Below, one piece after another: positions 1 through 9,989 of a DNA stretch of 64,000 bases. Position 1 is the stretch's first letter. Every line of letters begins with the position of its first letter. Position numbers and translations under genes: made by a program. The stretch covers positions 121,923,890 to 121,987,889 of the forward strand of contig OW240915.1 of NCBI GenBank assembly GCA_933207985.1, in the 5' to 3' direction. Under the pieces are notes generated by a model. The model did no database searches and was not told the origin of the DNA. It saw only the letters and a program-made list of their open reading frames with translations. Origin of the DNA: Pelobates cultripes. Its lineage: Eukaryota > Chordata > Amphibia > Anura > Pelobatidae.

Positions 1-318
1 CGACAATTCCCTTAAGAGCTTCCCAGGATCTGACCATATGTAAGAATAAAGAGTGGATACATGTAGAGCTTCAGACTCCAAATTATACCAAGGTTCAGAG
101 AAGAAAAGTGGTTCTTGTAGAGTATATATATGTCATATAGTATTGGCATAGTAAAGATTAGTAATACTTGGATAGTTTAGCCCTCCCTGGGACAATTTGT
201 TAGAAATATATTTTTGACTTATTCTAGGCTTTTTATTTTTCCAAATAAATTTATTTATGGCAGATTGTATCATTAGTAGCCACACCTTAGGGATTTTAAG
301 AGGAACCATTGAAAACAA
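1..318 (-). pseudogene. L1/Tx1 ORF2 C-terminal continuation, frameshifted
   Basis: The minus-strand frame at 133-318 encodes PLKIPKVWLLMIQSAINKF, then FIWKNKKPRIS and LSQGGLNYPS. This is the region after the RT domain in L1/Tx1 ORF2 (the IPK...I...F.W..K.PRI...L....GGL pattern). It overlaps the end of the main ORF2 frame by about 45 bp, so one indel near 275-340 separates them. A stop at about 132 interrupts this frame too, and the remaining bases continue to the window edge without a long frame. Confidence 0.7.
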
Positions 319-2786
319 ATACGACCATTTTGGTAAAATAGAGAGTTTATGATGTTAATTCTGCCTATCCATAATGTTTCTAAGTTTTTCCATTTTTTTA
401 AATTTTGATTCATATCCTTCATTAAGTGCATAACATTCCTCTCCATTATATGGGAGGCGTTGGCAGAGAAACTAAGACCCAAATAATTCATTTCTAAATC
501 AGTCCATATAAACTGATATTTTTGAGATAGCCTTTCAACCTGAGTCAAAGGTAAATTGATAGTCAAAGCAGTAGATTTTGAAACATTTAATTTGAAGTTA
601 GAGATATTAGATAAATTAACAATTTCTTCCATTAGTGCTACCAATGAATCTTCTGGAGATGTAAGAGTTACCAAAGCATCATCAGCATATAATGCAATCT
701 TAATGTCTTGAAATTTCGTGGAAACCCCCTTTATTAACTGATTATTCCTAATATTAACCGCAAGAGGTTCAAGAGATAAGATGTAAAGAAGCGGTGACAA
801 AGGACATCCCTGTCTTGTTCCATTTTTAAGGTCAAACCACGTCGAAGTAATATTGGGACCTACAGTTCTGGCCGAGGGATCAGAATATAATACCATAATT
901 GCGGTATATATCCAACCCCTAAAGCCATATGCCTTAAGGAGTTCTCTTAAATAGCCCCACCTGACCCTGTCGAACGCTTTTTCTGCGTCCAAAGACAGGG
1001 CCAGGAGGGGCTCGTTATGAACTTTAGCAAGACCAATAATATCTATGAGCTTTCGGGTATTATTTGATGCCCATCTTCCTGGGATGAACCCTATTTGGTC
1101 TGAATGAATAAGTTTAGTAATAACAGTTTTCAATCTCTCGGCAATAATGGCTGAGTATATTTTCATATCGACATTAATTAGTGCAATCGGTCTGTAGTTT
1201 CTTGGGTCCGTACTATCTTTGCCCGGTTTTAAGATAGGGACAATATTTGATTGCAATAATTCCTTTGGTATGACCTCATTTTCTGCTGCTTGATTAAACA
1301 TTTCAGTAATGGTTTCTAAGAGATAAGATTTCATATATTTATAATAAAGGTTTGTAAAGCCATCAGGGCCGGGAGTTTTGTTTATAGCTAGTCTGTCAAT
1401 TTGAAATTGCACTTCTTCAAGAGAGATTTTTTTATTCAGATTGGTCAGCTCCTGGGAAGAAATTTTCGGGATTCGGGAACTTAATAGATAACTCTTGATG
1501 TCCTTTAGTTCTGGGGACAACCTTAGATTGTACAAATCTTGGTAGAACTGATTAAACTTTTGTCCAATCTCCAATGGAGTGGAATATACAATTTGATCAA
1601 CTACCAGTTTTTCTACTCTATTTTTAGCATATTGATTGCGAAGCCTCCTGGTAAGACTCTTACTCGCTCTATTGCCCGAAATATAGTGATTTAATTTTAG
1701 TTTATTTATGTTTAACTTGATTTTCTCCTCCTCCTTTAAATTAATTTGGAGTTGTAGATCTTTTAAATGAGTTCTCAGCTCAGGGGAAGATTGTATTTTA
1801 TTCATTTTAGAACATGAATGAAATTCAATATATAAATCAGGCAATTTTGTGCCATTATTTTTCTTAAGAAAATGATCTATTTTAATTATATAACCCCTCA
1901 TTACAGATTTATGAGAACACCAATTTATTAAAGGAGAGGTGTCTAACGGATCATTTTCTGCCCAAAAATATTCTAATAATTTGGTCAGATCCTCCCTATT
2001 CTTAGAATCCTTTAAAATGGCATCATTCAATCTCCAGGTATTACGAGGAGGAAGAGGAAAATTACCAAGATCAAATAAAACAAAACTATGGTCTGACCAT
2101 GTGTTTTCCTTAAGATCAATATGGTTAAAGAGCGGAATTGTAATAGCATTTGTTAAACAAAAGTCAATCCGGGAATAAGGTCTATAGACACCAGATAAAT
2201 GGGAAAAATCTTTTTTAAGGGGGTGAAGTAATCTCCAGATATCGTATAAATTATATTGGCTACAGATATTATTTAATTTTTTGGCTTGCTTAGTAGGTCC
2301 TGTATTATTATTACGCAAGGGAGATACAGTAGTTCTATCCAAAAATGGATCACTAACACAATTAAAATCACCAGCGATAATCAAATATCCCTTACTGATT
2401 TTATCAACTTTATCCATTATCAAAGAAAATTTAGTCATTGGATCAACATTGGGTAGATACACATTGACCAATGTATAAATTTTATCTTCAATCTTGCAAA
2501 CCAAAATAATAAACCTCGCTTCTGGATCGAGTTCAGTATGTATAATATCTACATTAATATCTTTACTGAATATGATTGCCACACCCCTTTTTTTATTTTT
2601 ATTTAATGAGGCATGAATCGCTGTTACAAATTTATCTCCGCCCCATGTTTGTTTGGTGTCTTTAAGCCAATGCGTTTCTTGTAAGAAAGCAACCTGTATA
2701 TTTTGTTTTATCAGGGAGTCATACAGTCTATACCTTTTTTTATTAGTATTAAGCCCCTGGACATTCAGGGATAAAAACTTCAACAT
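273..2786 (-). CDS. L1/Tx1 ORF2 protein: endonuclease and reverse transcriptase
   Basis: This 837-aa open frame encodes the enzyme that nicks target DNA and copies the LINE RNA. The N-terminal APE-type endonuclease shows SLNVQGLN (Asn8), QETHW (Glu37), GDFNCVSD, RIDFCLT and WSDHSF. The reverse transcriptase follows with GPDGFT, NYRPIALIN, DQIGFIPGR, LDAEKAFDRVRW, RQGCPLSPLLY and the catalytic YADD at about residues 700-703 (bases 678-689). All endonuclease and RT catalytic residues I can check are present. The frame ends near base 273 only because of a frameshift; homologous C-terminal sequence continues in another frame at 133-318. The ATG at 2786 opens directly into the endonuclease fold, so the start is credible. 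Usual family length is about 1,200 aa, so some 350 residues of the C-terminal part are out of frame or outside the window. Confidence 0.9.
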   Translation of the reverse strand: MLKFLSLNVQGLNTNKKRYRLYDSLIKQNIQVAFLQETHWLKDTKQTWGGDKFVTAIHASLNKNKKRGVAIIFSKDINVDIIHTELDPEARFIILVCKIEDKIYTLVNVYLPNVDPMTKFSLIMDKVDKISKGYLIIAGDFNCVSDPFLDRTTVSPLRNNNTGPTKQAKKLNNICSQYNLYDIWRLLHPLKKDFSHLSGVYRPYSRIDFCLTNAITIPLFNHIDLKENTWSDHSFVLFDLGNFPLPPRNTWRLNDAILKDSKNREDLTKLLEYFWAENDPLDTSPLINWCSHKSVMRGYIIKIDHFLKKNNGTKLPDLYIEFHSCSKMNKIQSSPELRTHLKDLQLQINLKEEEKIKLNINKLKLNHYISGNRASKSLTRRLRNQYAKNRVEKLVVDQIVYSTPLEIGQKFNQFYQDLYNLRLSPELKDIKSYLLSSRIPKISSQELTNLNKKISLEEVQFQIDRLAINKTPGPDGFTNLYYKYMKSYLLETITEMFNQAAENEVIPKELLQSNIVPILKPGKDSTDPRNYRPIALINVDMKIYSAIIAERLKTVITKLIHSDQIGFIPGRWASNNTRKLIDIIGLAKVHNEPLLALSLDAEKAFDRVRWGYLRELLKAYGFRGWIYTAIMVLYSDPSARTVGPNITSTWFDLKNGTRQGCPLSPLLYILSLEPLAVNIRNNQLIKGVSTKFQDIKIALYADDALVTLTSPEDSLVALMEEIVNLSNISNFKLNVSKSTALTINLPLTQVERLSQKYQFIWTDLEMNYLGLSFSANASHIMERNVMHLMKDMNQNLKKWKNLETLWIGRINIINSLFYQNGRICFQWFLLKSLRCGY

Positions 2787-4060
2787 AAATTTACCTTAGA
2801 GAGATATTTTTTGACTTCCTGAAAAAAAAAAAAAAAACATATACTTCCTGTCATTGGGCTATAAATAAGTCCAACTTCATCATTCATCCAACTATTAGGT
2901 AAAAACCTAATACTACAATAATCATTGACAGCCATAATGGTGCAATGAAAAATGGAGTAGCAAAACTACACAAGAGTGGAAACGCCAAACCATGCCTGAG
3001 TTGAAAAACCTACCACTACAAAAATGACCTCCCTCTTTCATATAATAAATCTCCCTTATAGAAGGAAGAGAGGGAGAGAGAGAAAAAAAAGAGAAGAGAG
3101 TCAATTAAATTTGTGTACATCTTCGTTATCTTTAGCTTAAGCATAGTGCATATAATATAGGTCTATAAAATATTGAACTTGTATAAATAAAATATTCAGC
3201 TTGTAAGAAAATTAGTAAATAATTCTTTCCTTTCACTCCCCTTTTCTTTTCTTTTTTCTACCTCTCCCCCTTCCCCCCTCCACATATTAGAGCAACACAA
3301 GTATGTTGCATTATCAAGTGTTAATTATGTTCATAAAGAAATCTGCCTTTGTGGATATACTAATTAAATTACTTAAGAGTAAATATATTTCTTATAGTGC
3401 AACATATACGAACTTCCATGGTGAGAAAATTTATAAATTTATAAATACCATCATTATTCTATCTTTATCTTAATCTTAGTATTTATAGTATGATTCTATT
3501 GAGTGCCAACTATTATATTAAACTTGTAAGCAAATTAGTGAAGCTATAGTATATATAACATCAAGAATAGCTAACAAATGTTACTTTTTAAGGTGTTAAT
3601 TACTTCTCAAAAATATTTTATTTTAGTGAATATAAAGTACTAATTAAATAAATTAAACGTACATATAATTCTTATATTACAACACAAAAAAGAAAAATAA
3701 TTAATTATATTAATAAGTGCCTTACTCTTTCATTACCTTAAACCTAAAGCTTATACTATAATTCTATCCAGTGCCAATCATTAGTAATTAGTATATTAAG
3801 CTTGTGAAAAAATTAATAAATGTATAGTGTAAACAAACACCGAGAGAGGCAGATACATATTACTTTTTCAGATGTTGATTTCTTCTAAGGGATTTTAACT
3901 TTGTGTATATAGAATAATAATATGTTTTCTTGAACATGAATCTATTTCCTATGATACTACGTGAAAAAAGTGCTTATATTCCTCTCTTATCCTTTCTTCT
4001 CCCCCTCCTCCCTCCAGCACACATATTCATATTTATCTTCTACAGTATATAATTATAGAG
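2787..4060 (-). other. Long AT-rich spacer between ORF1 and ORF2 of L1 copy A
   Basis: No credible coding frame. The stretch is AT-rich, with an A-run near 2821-2837, a purine run near 3060-3100 and a pyrimidine-rich stretch near 3235-3285. At 1.27 kb it is longer than the spacer I infer for copy B (about 0.85 kb after subtracting insertions). I see no terminal repeats or target duplications inside it that would prove a nested element. Confidence 0.55.
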
Positions 4061-4471
4061 CTAGAGCAACAATTTGTTACTTTTAAGCCAATCTATTAAA
4101 CTCGCACTAGTCTCAAATATTTCTCTTTTACCTTCATAAGAAAGGCTGAGTTTTAGTGGAAAAAGCCACTTGTATTTTATATTATGATTTCTCAAAGATC
4201 GTGTGGCAAGACTAAATGCTTTTCTTTTTGTTCTGGTTAAAAAGGATAAGTCTTGAAATACTTTAACTTTCTGGAAAGGACCATCAGAGATTAGATTAGT
4301 TCTTGCAGATTTCAAAATGGTTTCTTTGAAGTCCGACGAGTAGAAACAAGCAATAATATCTCGAGGGGAATCATTTTGAATTGCTTGGGGTTTAAATGTC
4401 CTGTGACATCTTTCTATTATCAGGTCAGAAGATTTAAAGGGGACACCCAGAGTAGATAGATATTCCTTCAA
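4061..4471 (-). CDS. L1/Tx1 ORF1 protein, C-terminal part (RRM and CTD)
   Basis: The 136-aa frame matches the nucleic-acid-binding half of L1 ORF1p, the chaperone that coats LINE RNA. The RRM part carries LIIERCHRT and the signature SPRDIIACFYSSDFKETIL. The C-terminal domain carries FQDLSFLTRTKRKAF, TRSLRNHNIKYKW and FPLKLSLSYEGK, which correspond to the ILR.KNI.YRW..PFKL....GK pattern of the family. The N-terminal coiled coil that trimerises ORF1p is missing: the start codon lies inside the RRM, and the DNA upstream of 4480 has no frame for it. It is therefore a 5'-truncated or interrupted ORF1, here stored as the longest open part. It sits 1.27 kb upstream of ORF2 on the same strand, as expected for one element. 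Confidence 0.8.
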   Translation of the reverse strand: MKEYLSTLGVPFKSSDLIIERCHRTFKPQAIQNDSPRDIIACFYSSDFKETILKSARTNLISDGPFQKVKVFQDLSFLTRTKRKAFSLATRSLRNHNIKYKWLFPLKLSLSYEGKREIFETSASLIDWLKSNKLLL

Positions 4472-4479
4472 GATCTGTT

Positions 4480-4785
4480 TTACTATCTTTTTATAATTTT
4501 TATAAGATACACTTACTTTTTATAAGACACACTTTATTATTGTTTATATATATTTTTATATTATTTTATTTCCATATTTTTTTATTTTTTATTTTGAATT
4601 GTTAATTGTATGAATATTTTATTTATTTTATTTAGTTTTCAGTGCAGTTTATTATTTTTAATTTTTTAGTGTAGTTGTTCAAGATACATTTTATACAATG
4701 ACTCATTTATTGTCTCTATTTTACCCTGATTCTTCTATTTCCCCTTCCTTATGAGGACTCTATTACCATATGATCAGACTTTGAT
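4480..4785. other. AT-rich stretch without assignable content
   Basis: T/A-rich DNA between the broken ORF1 of L1 copy A and the next repeat. No frame, no terminal repeat and no recognisable repeat end was seen. Confidence 0.4.
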
Positions 4786-4789
4786 ATAA

Positions 4790-5345
4790 CAACAAACTTC
4801 CCATTGGAACGCATTATTTGCGTTCCACCACCGAACGACACATCACTTTCAGTTTCGGACGGATATTCTCATTGAAACGCATATTGCGTTCCACCGCTAA
4901 GAAGGAAGAGCTTCACTACCTCTGCTGACGTTCGAGTATGGGATTGGACACACGATCATCCAGAAGAGGAGAAGGGGAAACGGTAGGAAGAGTGCTATGT
5001 TTAATTAGATTTCAGGTGTATCTATTATGCTCCTGTTTGTGATTGGTTGATTAGTTTTATCTGTATTTTGAGCGGAATATTTAAATGTTGTTTGTTTCCA
5101 GTACTGTATGTTATTTGCCATACGCACCTGATGCAGTCATATAGACGAAACGCGTAGGGTGGCAGAATTTCTTTACTTACTGTTTGATTGCTGACTCCAT
5201 TATCGTTTTGCCTTCAGTCTTGATTGTACATGTACTTTCTTCTGTACTTTGAAGACGCCTTACGATCTGATGGGCTTTTTTACTTATTTTATCTTGTAAG
5301 TGGAACCAATAAACCTTTTTTTTTTTTTAACATACAGTTACACAC
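4790..5345 (+). repeat. Unclassified interspersed repeat with GGAACGCAT hairpins, copy 1
   Basis: Starts with two short hairpins: GGAACGCAT..TGCGTTCC at about 4805-4830 and a variant at about 4875-4900. An ACGAAACGCGTAGGG motif lies at about 5145-5160. It ends with an AATAAA-like signal (CCAATAAACC, about 5306) and a T-run at 5316-5329. A second copy in the opposite orientation at 45241-45560 shares the hairpin, an equivalent GAGATGCGTA motif and a similar end. No coding frame. The ACGCGTAGG motif is familiar to me from frog repeats, but I cannot name the family. Confidence 0.5.
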
Positions 5346-5690
5346 TATGTTTTGCTCTTCTGTTTTGTCTTAAAGTTTCTTAGTGGAACAAAGAAGAAGA
5401 AAGGCATTTGAACAAGATTTATTTATTCCGCTCATTTTATCCTACGTTTGTGAGTGTACCTTAGTATTTTTAGCTAGTTTATTTTTACTTTTTACCTGCA
5501 CTATTGTGTTCTCTCTGTGTTCTATATATTTTAGGTTGTGCATTTTTATATTTTGCCTACAATTAAGAAGACCCTGAGGAGTCTTCGCACTTTCTTTTAA
5601 GGGGTAATTTATATCTATTTTTTCTCCTTTTTAGCCACATGGGTATTTATTGCAGTTTTGCATAATTTTAGGTCTTACACACCTTGTATA
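5346..5690. other. No feature recognised
   Basis: T-rich sequence. The 64-aa plus-strand frame at 5383-5577 is hydrophobic but resembles nothing I know and looks like chance. Its border with the CR1 fragment at about 5690 is set only by where CR1 similarity begins. Confidence 0.35.
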
Positions 5691-6223
5691 TGCTGTACAA
5701 TTTTGAGCCCCTCTTCTAAAGCAGGATATTATGGGACTAGAAAAAGTGAAAAGGCAGGCTATAAAAATAATAAAAGGAATGGAACATTTTAGTTATAAAG
5801 AAAAGTTAAATTTAAATCTCTTTAATTTAGAAAAATTGTGCCTCAGAGGAGATATGATAGCATTAACCAAATATATTCGGCGGCCAATACAAATCATTGT
5901 TTGGAAATCCATGCATAAACAGGAATTTACATAGGACACAAGGTTGCACATTTTTACTGAAAGAAAGAAGATTTTGTCTAATGCAAAGGAAAGGATTTTT
6001 TACAGAAAGAACAATAAAGATAAGGAATAATTGTCAGCCTAAAGAGGTGATTTTAGCAGAGTATGTGCAAGCTATTTTCCTAGTTTGTTACAAAATTAGA
6101 GGCGTTTTAAACTGGATGTTTTGCCTTCTTTTGGATCAACACAAAAAACTGACGTGAGAAAGGCTAAACTTCATGGACGCATGTTTCTTTTCAGTTATGG
6201 CACGATGTAACTATGTCACTAAA
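5690..6223 (+). mobile_element. CR1-type LINE, 3' fragment
   Basis: Encodes the end of a CR1 ORF2: VQF.APLLKQDIMGLEKVKR, IKIIKGMEHFSYKEKL and FNLEKLCLRGDMIALTKYI, in the frame at 5731-5934. The same block recurs in the CR1 copies at 24865-25296 and 41941-42285. It is 5'-truncated, as is usual for CR1, and its frame breaks after the LRGDMI block. The 3' UTR ends near 6223 with GTAACTATGTCAC, a decayed form of the TAACTATGTAAC end seen in the sister copies. Confidence 0.8.
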
Positions 6224-6918
6224 TAATATTAATATATTACTTGATGAAGGCAATCTTGGGAGATTATAATTAAAGTAGTGGTAAAATTAAATTGGGATAT
6301 GATTGTATGTAATAGATAGTTGTTTATTCTCATACAAAATGTTATGCTCATAAATATATACATAAGGTCTTAATAATTAATTAGCCAGAAAATTATAAAA
6401 AAAAGTATCATGACTGTTTTATGTGTAATAATCATGGGGGGATTTCAGATAATTAGACCCAATTTATACCACAGGGTATCTTATTGTCAATCTTATAATT
6501 TCTGTCATGTTATTAGGTAGGTTGAGGTAAGTGTGTAAAATACATGACATATATCTAAACACTTCAAGAAGTTATAGAGGAACATGTTTTGAACATGAAA
6601 AAACTGGTTTTATTTCATGTTCAAAACATTTGAATTTCCAACATTTTCATAAAAGTGATGCCCAGCTAATGGCGTTCCTGGGTAAAAGCTAAATAGAAGC
6701 TGAAAAGATATGATTTCAATAAAAGATTAGGTCAACAAGAGATGTGGTGGATCTTCAAATTAATCAAATCTGCCCTAATGCAGATTTTTAGTTATGACAT
6801 TTACTGTGAGTGATATGTTCTTTTTTATTTCTCTTTTCTCTCTTTTTTTGTTTATTTATATCTACATTTAGATATGTTATTTGAACAGATGTTTGCTATA
6901 GTAGATGTTTGCTATAGT
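6224..6918. other. Unassigned AT-rich sequence with one strong hairpin
   Basis: No gene. A perfect 17-bp inverted repeat pairs 6584-6600 with 6613-6629 across a 12-nt loop (arm ATGTTTTGAACATGAAA). A 16-bp direct duplication (GATGTTTGCTATAGTA) occurs at about 6886-6920, just before LTR-like sequence starts. Confidence 0.5.
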
Positions 6919-7790
6919 AGTACTCCGACCAAGTACCTCCACCAAGTATCCTTCCTCGTAGCTATCAGGGGCCCTGGAGCACTTCAGACCCAGTTGCCGA
7001 GGCTTGACTGGGATCACTGAGGGCCTTTCCCACCCTGGACCAAACATCAGATGACACTTGGTGAAGCTTAAAACAACAACTAACTTTAATACACATAGAA
7101 CACATATTTAAACCCCCAACAGCCTCATTTACATACAATAGGGTACATAGAGTACTATAGTACAAGGAAGGGTGGGGTCAGACAATAGCAAGGGCTGATG
7201 GGATATTGAGGAGGGATAGGGCAGCAAGTTTAAACTGGCCTGGCAGTGTCCCTGAGACAACGACCTGCTGGGGAAACAATAGGACAGGAAAAAGGGGGAG
7301 GGAGAGGGGCACAGACAAGCAATGTATTCAACATACCCTGCACCCATAATGGGCAAAGGGTGACCAAAACACAAAAGGAATCTGGAGACCAACACATAGT
7401 GTCTGTCTTCCCTCCCCGGTGATGGTGACTACTGTCACAGTAGAATCCTTTAATATATTGGTACAATCATGGGCATTCGCAGGAGGGGATTTTTCAACTT
7501 GCCTCCCCACAGGCAATTTTCTCTTGGACTGTGACAGCTCGGTCCAAGGGAAAGAAGGAGAAAGGTGCTGGGGGCCGCATTTAGGCTTGCAAGGGGGCCG
7601 AGGGAGCACTGTGAGGCACCATTCTGAATCCCCAGCAATTTGGTGCCTCAATGCTCCGCCCATGGATTCAGGGCCCACCTCCCATATTCAAGCCTCGCCC
7701 CCCACAAGCTCCACCCTGCACTCATGCTGCTGACCTTGCAGGAAGGAAGAGGAGTGTGACTGGGTGGCTCCGCCAATCACTACTTCCTAG
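6919..7790 (-). repeat. Degraded gypsy-type LTR fragment
   Basis: The first about 45 bp (GTACTCCGACCAAGTACCTCC, then a GTATCCTTCCTCGTAGC block) align with the end of the LTR at 37466, which reads GTACTCCGGCTGGGTACCTC and so on. The rest resembles the other LTRs only loosely. No target duplication can be defined. The frames at 7129-7733 overlap each other on both strands and look non-coding. Confidence 0.45.
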
Positions 7791-8330
7791 TAACCTGGAG
7801 TACAATAGGCACCACACCTGACACCATAAGCACCTTAGCCCCTTAGCCGCCACCACTTGGCTGGGGTCTCATTGTCCTCCACCCACCCTGGACGCAAGCC
7901 CAGGATCCAGCTTTCAGTGGGTGGGCCTCTCCTACTCCAGAGAGTCTAGCAGGTATAGCTGTGTAGCTCTTACAAGAGCTAGTGATTATAGCCAGTAAAG
8001 CAATCCGAAGCAGTTATAGCTGTTCCCTACAATCACGAGACGAGACTGCGTGTTGAGGGTGAAGTGAAGAAGTGAACTAATTTTAATGGGACCACACTTG
8101 GCCTTTTATGAAAGTCCCCATGAAAGGGGCACTCCCACTGGTTTTTGGAGGGGCCTGTTTGCCAGCCTTCTAACCTGGGACTATGGGCCCTGTGATAACC
8201 CATGTTCAAAAGTACTGTTTCTGCCCCTTGGACTTTTAACTGGAACAGATTCAAACATGTGGCAGCGGCCATCTTAAATTGACCAGCGGTGGACCTCTCT
8301 GGGGGCGGGGTTTCTGACAGAACGGAGTGG
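7791..8330 (-). repeat. Gypsy-type LTR with an inverted U3 block
   Basis: 7850-8120 follows the minus-oriented LTRs at 46680 and 50936: GGGGTCTC, CACCCACCCTGGA, CCAGTGGGTG, CAGCTCTTACAAGAGCTA, GAGACGAGACT, and the reverse complement of a TATA-like CATAAAAGGCCAAG at about 8096-8110. From about 8132 to 8290 the sequence matches 51600-51745 of the solo LTR only as its reverse complement (TTTTTGGAGGGGCCTG, then GGCCATCTTAAATTGACC). The distal U3 therefore appears inverted relative to the rest of the LTR. Confidence 0.6.
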
Positions 8331-9120
8331 ACGCGTGTGGCTGATGCAGTCATGTAGACGCTGCATGTAGCTATCCACCCGTATCGGCAAACAAGCCAGC
8401 AAAGCTACGAGATGCCTGGTATTTTTCCAAGCCTTACAAGCTAGCAGCAGCCAGTCAGAGTTATCTGAGGTGTTCAGTGTAACGGAGTCTTACAAGCTGT
8501 CTGGACTTCTGCTCCAGCTCGTGCTACAGCCTGACAGCTCACAGCCACAGCCTGACTACTCAAGGTAATGGAGTAGACATAGAGCTATCCCAGAATCAAC
8601 TTGTGGAGTGTAATGGAGAGGGGAGCAGGAGTCTGTCATATAGCAGTGCTTCATTTAAGGCAAAGTTAAGGCTCCAAAAGCACCCAAAGTAAGGCAATAA
8701 TCAAAGCAAGCAGTTACATTTTTTATTTATTTTTTTGTCTTAAAATGCTTTAAAGGGATACCAATGTTCTAAAGTGGCCCAAAGACAAAATAAGTGATTC
8801 AGAATGAAACAAAGTATATAAAGTGAACTAAAGCGGCACAGAGTGAAAATAAACGATACAACGTGATACAGAGTGATACAAAGAGAGGCAAAGAGAAGTG
8901 ATACAAATTGATCTAAAGAGATACAAAGTATTTCAAATTGCCTCTAAGCAACTCAAAGAGTTTTAAAGTGACAGGAGGGATTTAAGAGCTCTAAAGTGTT
9001 ATATATTAAGCTGCAAGTGCTTTAAATGGCTAAGCTTCTGAACGCTGCAAGGCATTGCAAAGTATTGTAAATTGCTGCAAATTGTTTTAAGCTTTTAGGA
9101 AAGATGTAAAGTAAATAAAT
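8331..9120. repeat. Degenerate short tandem repeats, probably part of an old repeat
   Basis: 8331-8700 is mixed sequence with CAGCCTGACAGCTCACAGC-like short repeats. From about 8760 to 9060 a loose unit of about 10-14 bp (AAGTGATACAAAG and variants such as AGAGATACAAAGT, AAATTGC) recurs many times. No coding frame. This may be 5' flank or UTR of L1 copy B, but I cannot prove that. Confidence 0.4.
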
Positions 9121-9238
9121 AAAAGTGATTTAAAAGGTGATCCAAATTGCAGCTGACGCAATGATAAAGTGATATAATGCTTTATTTCACTTTATCATTG
9201 CTTCAGCTGCAATTTGGATCACCTTTTAAATCACTTTT
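9121..9238. repeat. 118-bp near-perfect palindrome (52-bp arms)
   Basis: Left arm 9121-9172 and right arm 9187-9238 are reverse complements with one mismatch (GACGC versus GAAGC), around a 14-nt loop. The DNA or its transcript would form a 52-bp hairpin. It lies in the degenerate GTGATACAAAG repeat field, and its arms contain the same GTGAT motif. Confidence 0.85.
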
Positions 9239-9375
9239 AAAAGAGCAACATAAAATAATTTTAAAAAACCAAAGCGCTCTGAAGTGTTGTGAAGAGATTG
9301 AGGAGAGGAAAGGAGTGAACAGTGAATTAAACTTACTAGATTAAAACTACATATTATATTGAAGCAGTACAAGAC

Positions 9376-9545
9376 ATCAAGGAATTAAAAGAAAGAAAAG
9401 GGGAAGAGTAAAAAAAAAAAAAGGATGAGTGAAAAAAGGGAAAGAAAAAAAAGGGAAAAAAGAGAAGAAAGGAAAAGAACAAGAACAAGAAAACGAGAAG
9501 AAAGAGGAAATAGAAAGAAGGGAAAGGAAGAGAAAAGAAAGGCAA
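9376..9545 (+). repeat. Polypurine tract
   Basis: About 170 bp almost entirely A and G on the plus strand, including a 13-A run near 9410. This low-complexity tract explains the Lys/Arg/Glu-rich and Phe/Leu-rich open frames on the two strands, which are not genes. Confidence 0.8.
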
Positions 9546-9989
9546 ATAAATTTTTCCCCTTTATTAGCACCTCAACACTGTATCAACTCATAAAATTTAA
9601 TATAGTTTTTCAGCACTACCTACACGGCCACTAGATGGCGCCGCTGAAGGCACAGAGACAACATGAGTTCTTTCAAACAAATAAGAAAGACAGAGGAAGA
9701 ACAGAGTGGGGTGCTGGAGGCAGTGCAAGATCTCCCTCATATCACTCTGGAGCAGGCTCTGATACAGATTCTACACAAATCTTAGGAGAAAATGCATAAG
9801 ATCTCTCCCTGTCAGAAAAAAGATTGGCAGACATGCTCTCCACCCTGAGAAATATGCAAGGAAGTCCATGAGCTGGGTACAAGAACATCTGCCCTGGAAG
9901 AAAAAATGGATGAGATCTGCGAGAACAACAACAAAATGAGGGAAAAACTTAACAAAATGGAAGAAGACTATCAAAAACTCTAGGGAAAA

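Larger units (their letters stand above)
1..4471 (-). mobile_element. L1/Tx1-type LINE, copy A (3' end outside window)
   Basis: Minus-strand non-LTR retrotransposon with the L1 order ORF1 (4061-4471), spacer (2787-4060), ORF2 (273-2786, continuing in another frame to the window edge). ORF2 opens with an APE-type endonuclease and continues into a reverse transcriptase, which is the L1/Tx1 plan known from frogs and fish. The 3' end and any tail lie left of base 1. ORF1 lacks its N-terminal coiled-coil part: upstream of 4480 the sequence turns into AT-rich DNA without a matching frame. Copy A is clearly less decayed than copies B and C, so it is probably the youngest L1 here. Confidence 0.9.

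Noticed and set aside
7129..7733. Several 80-116-aa frames on both strands that might suggest a small gene
   Set aside because: They overlap each other antisense, contain no recognisable domain and lie in LTR-like DNA.
9354..9634. Lys/Arg-rich and Phe/Leu-rich frames
   Set aside because: They are readings of a polypurine tract on both strands.
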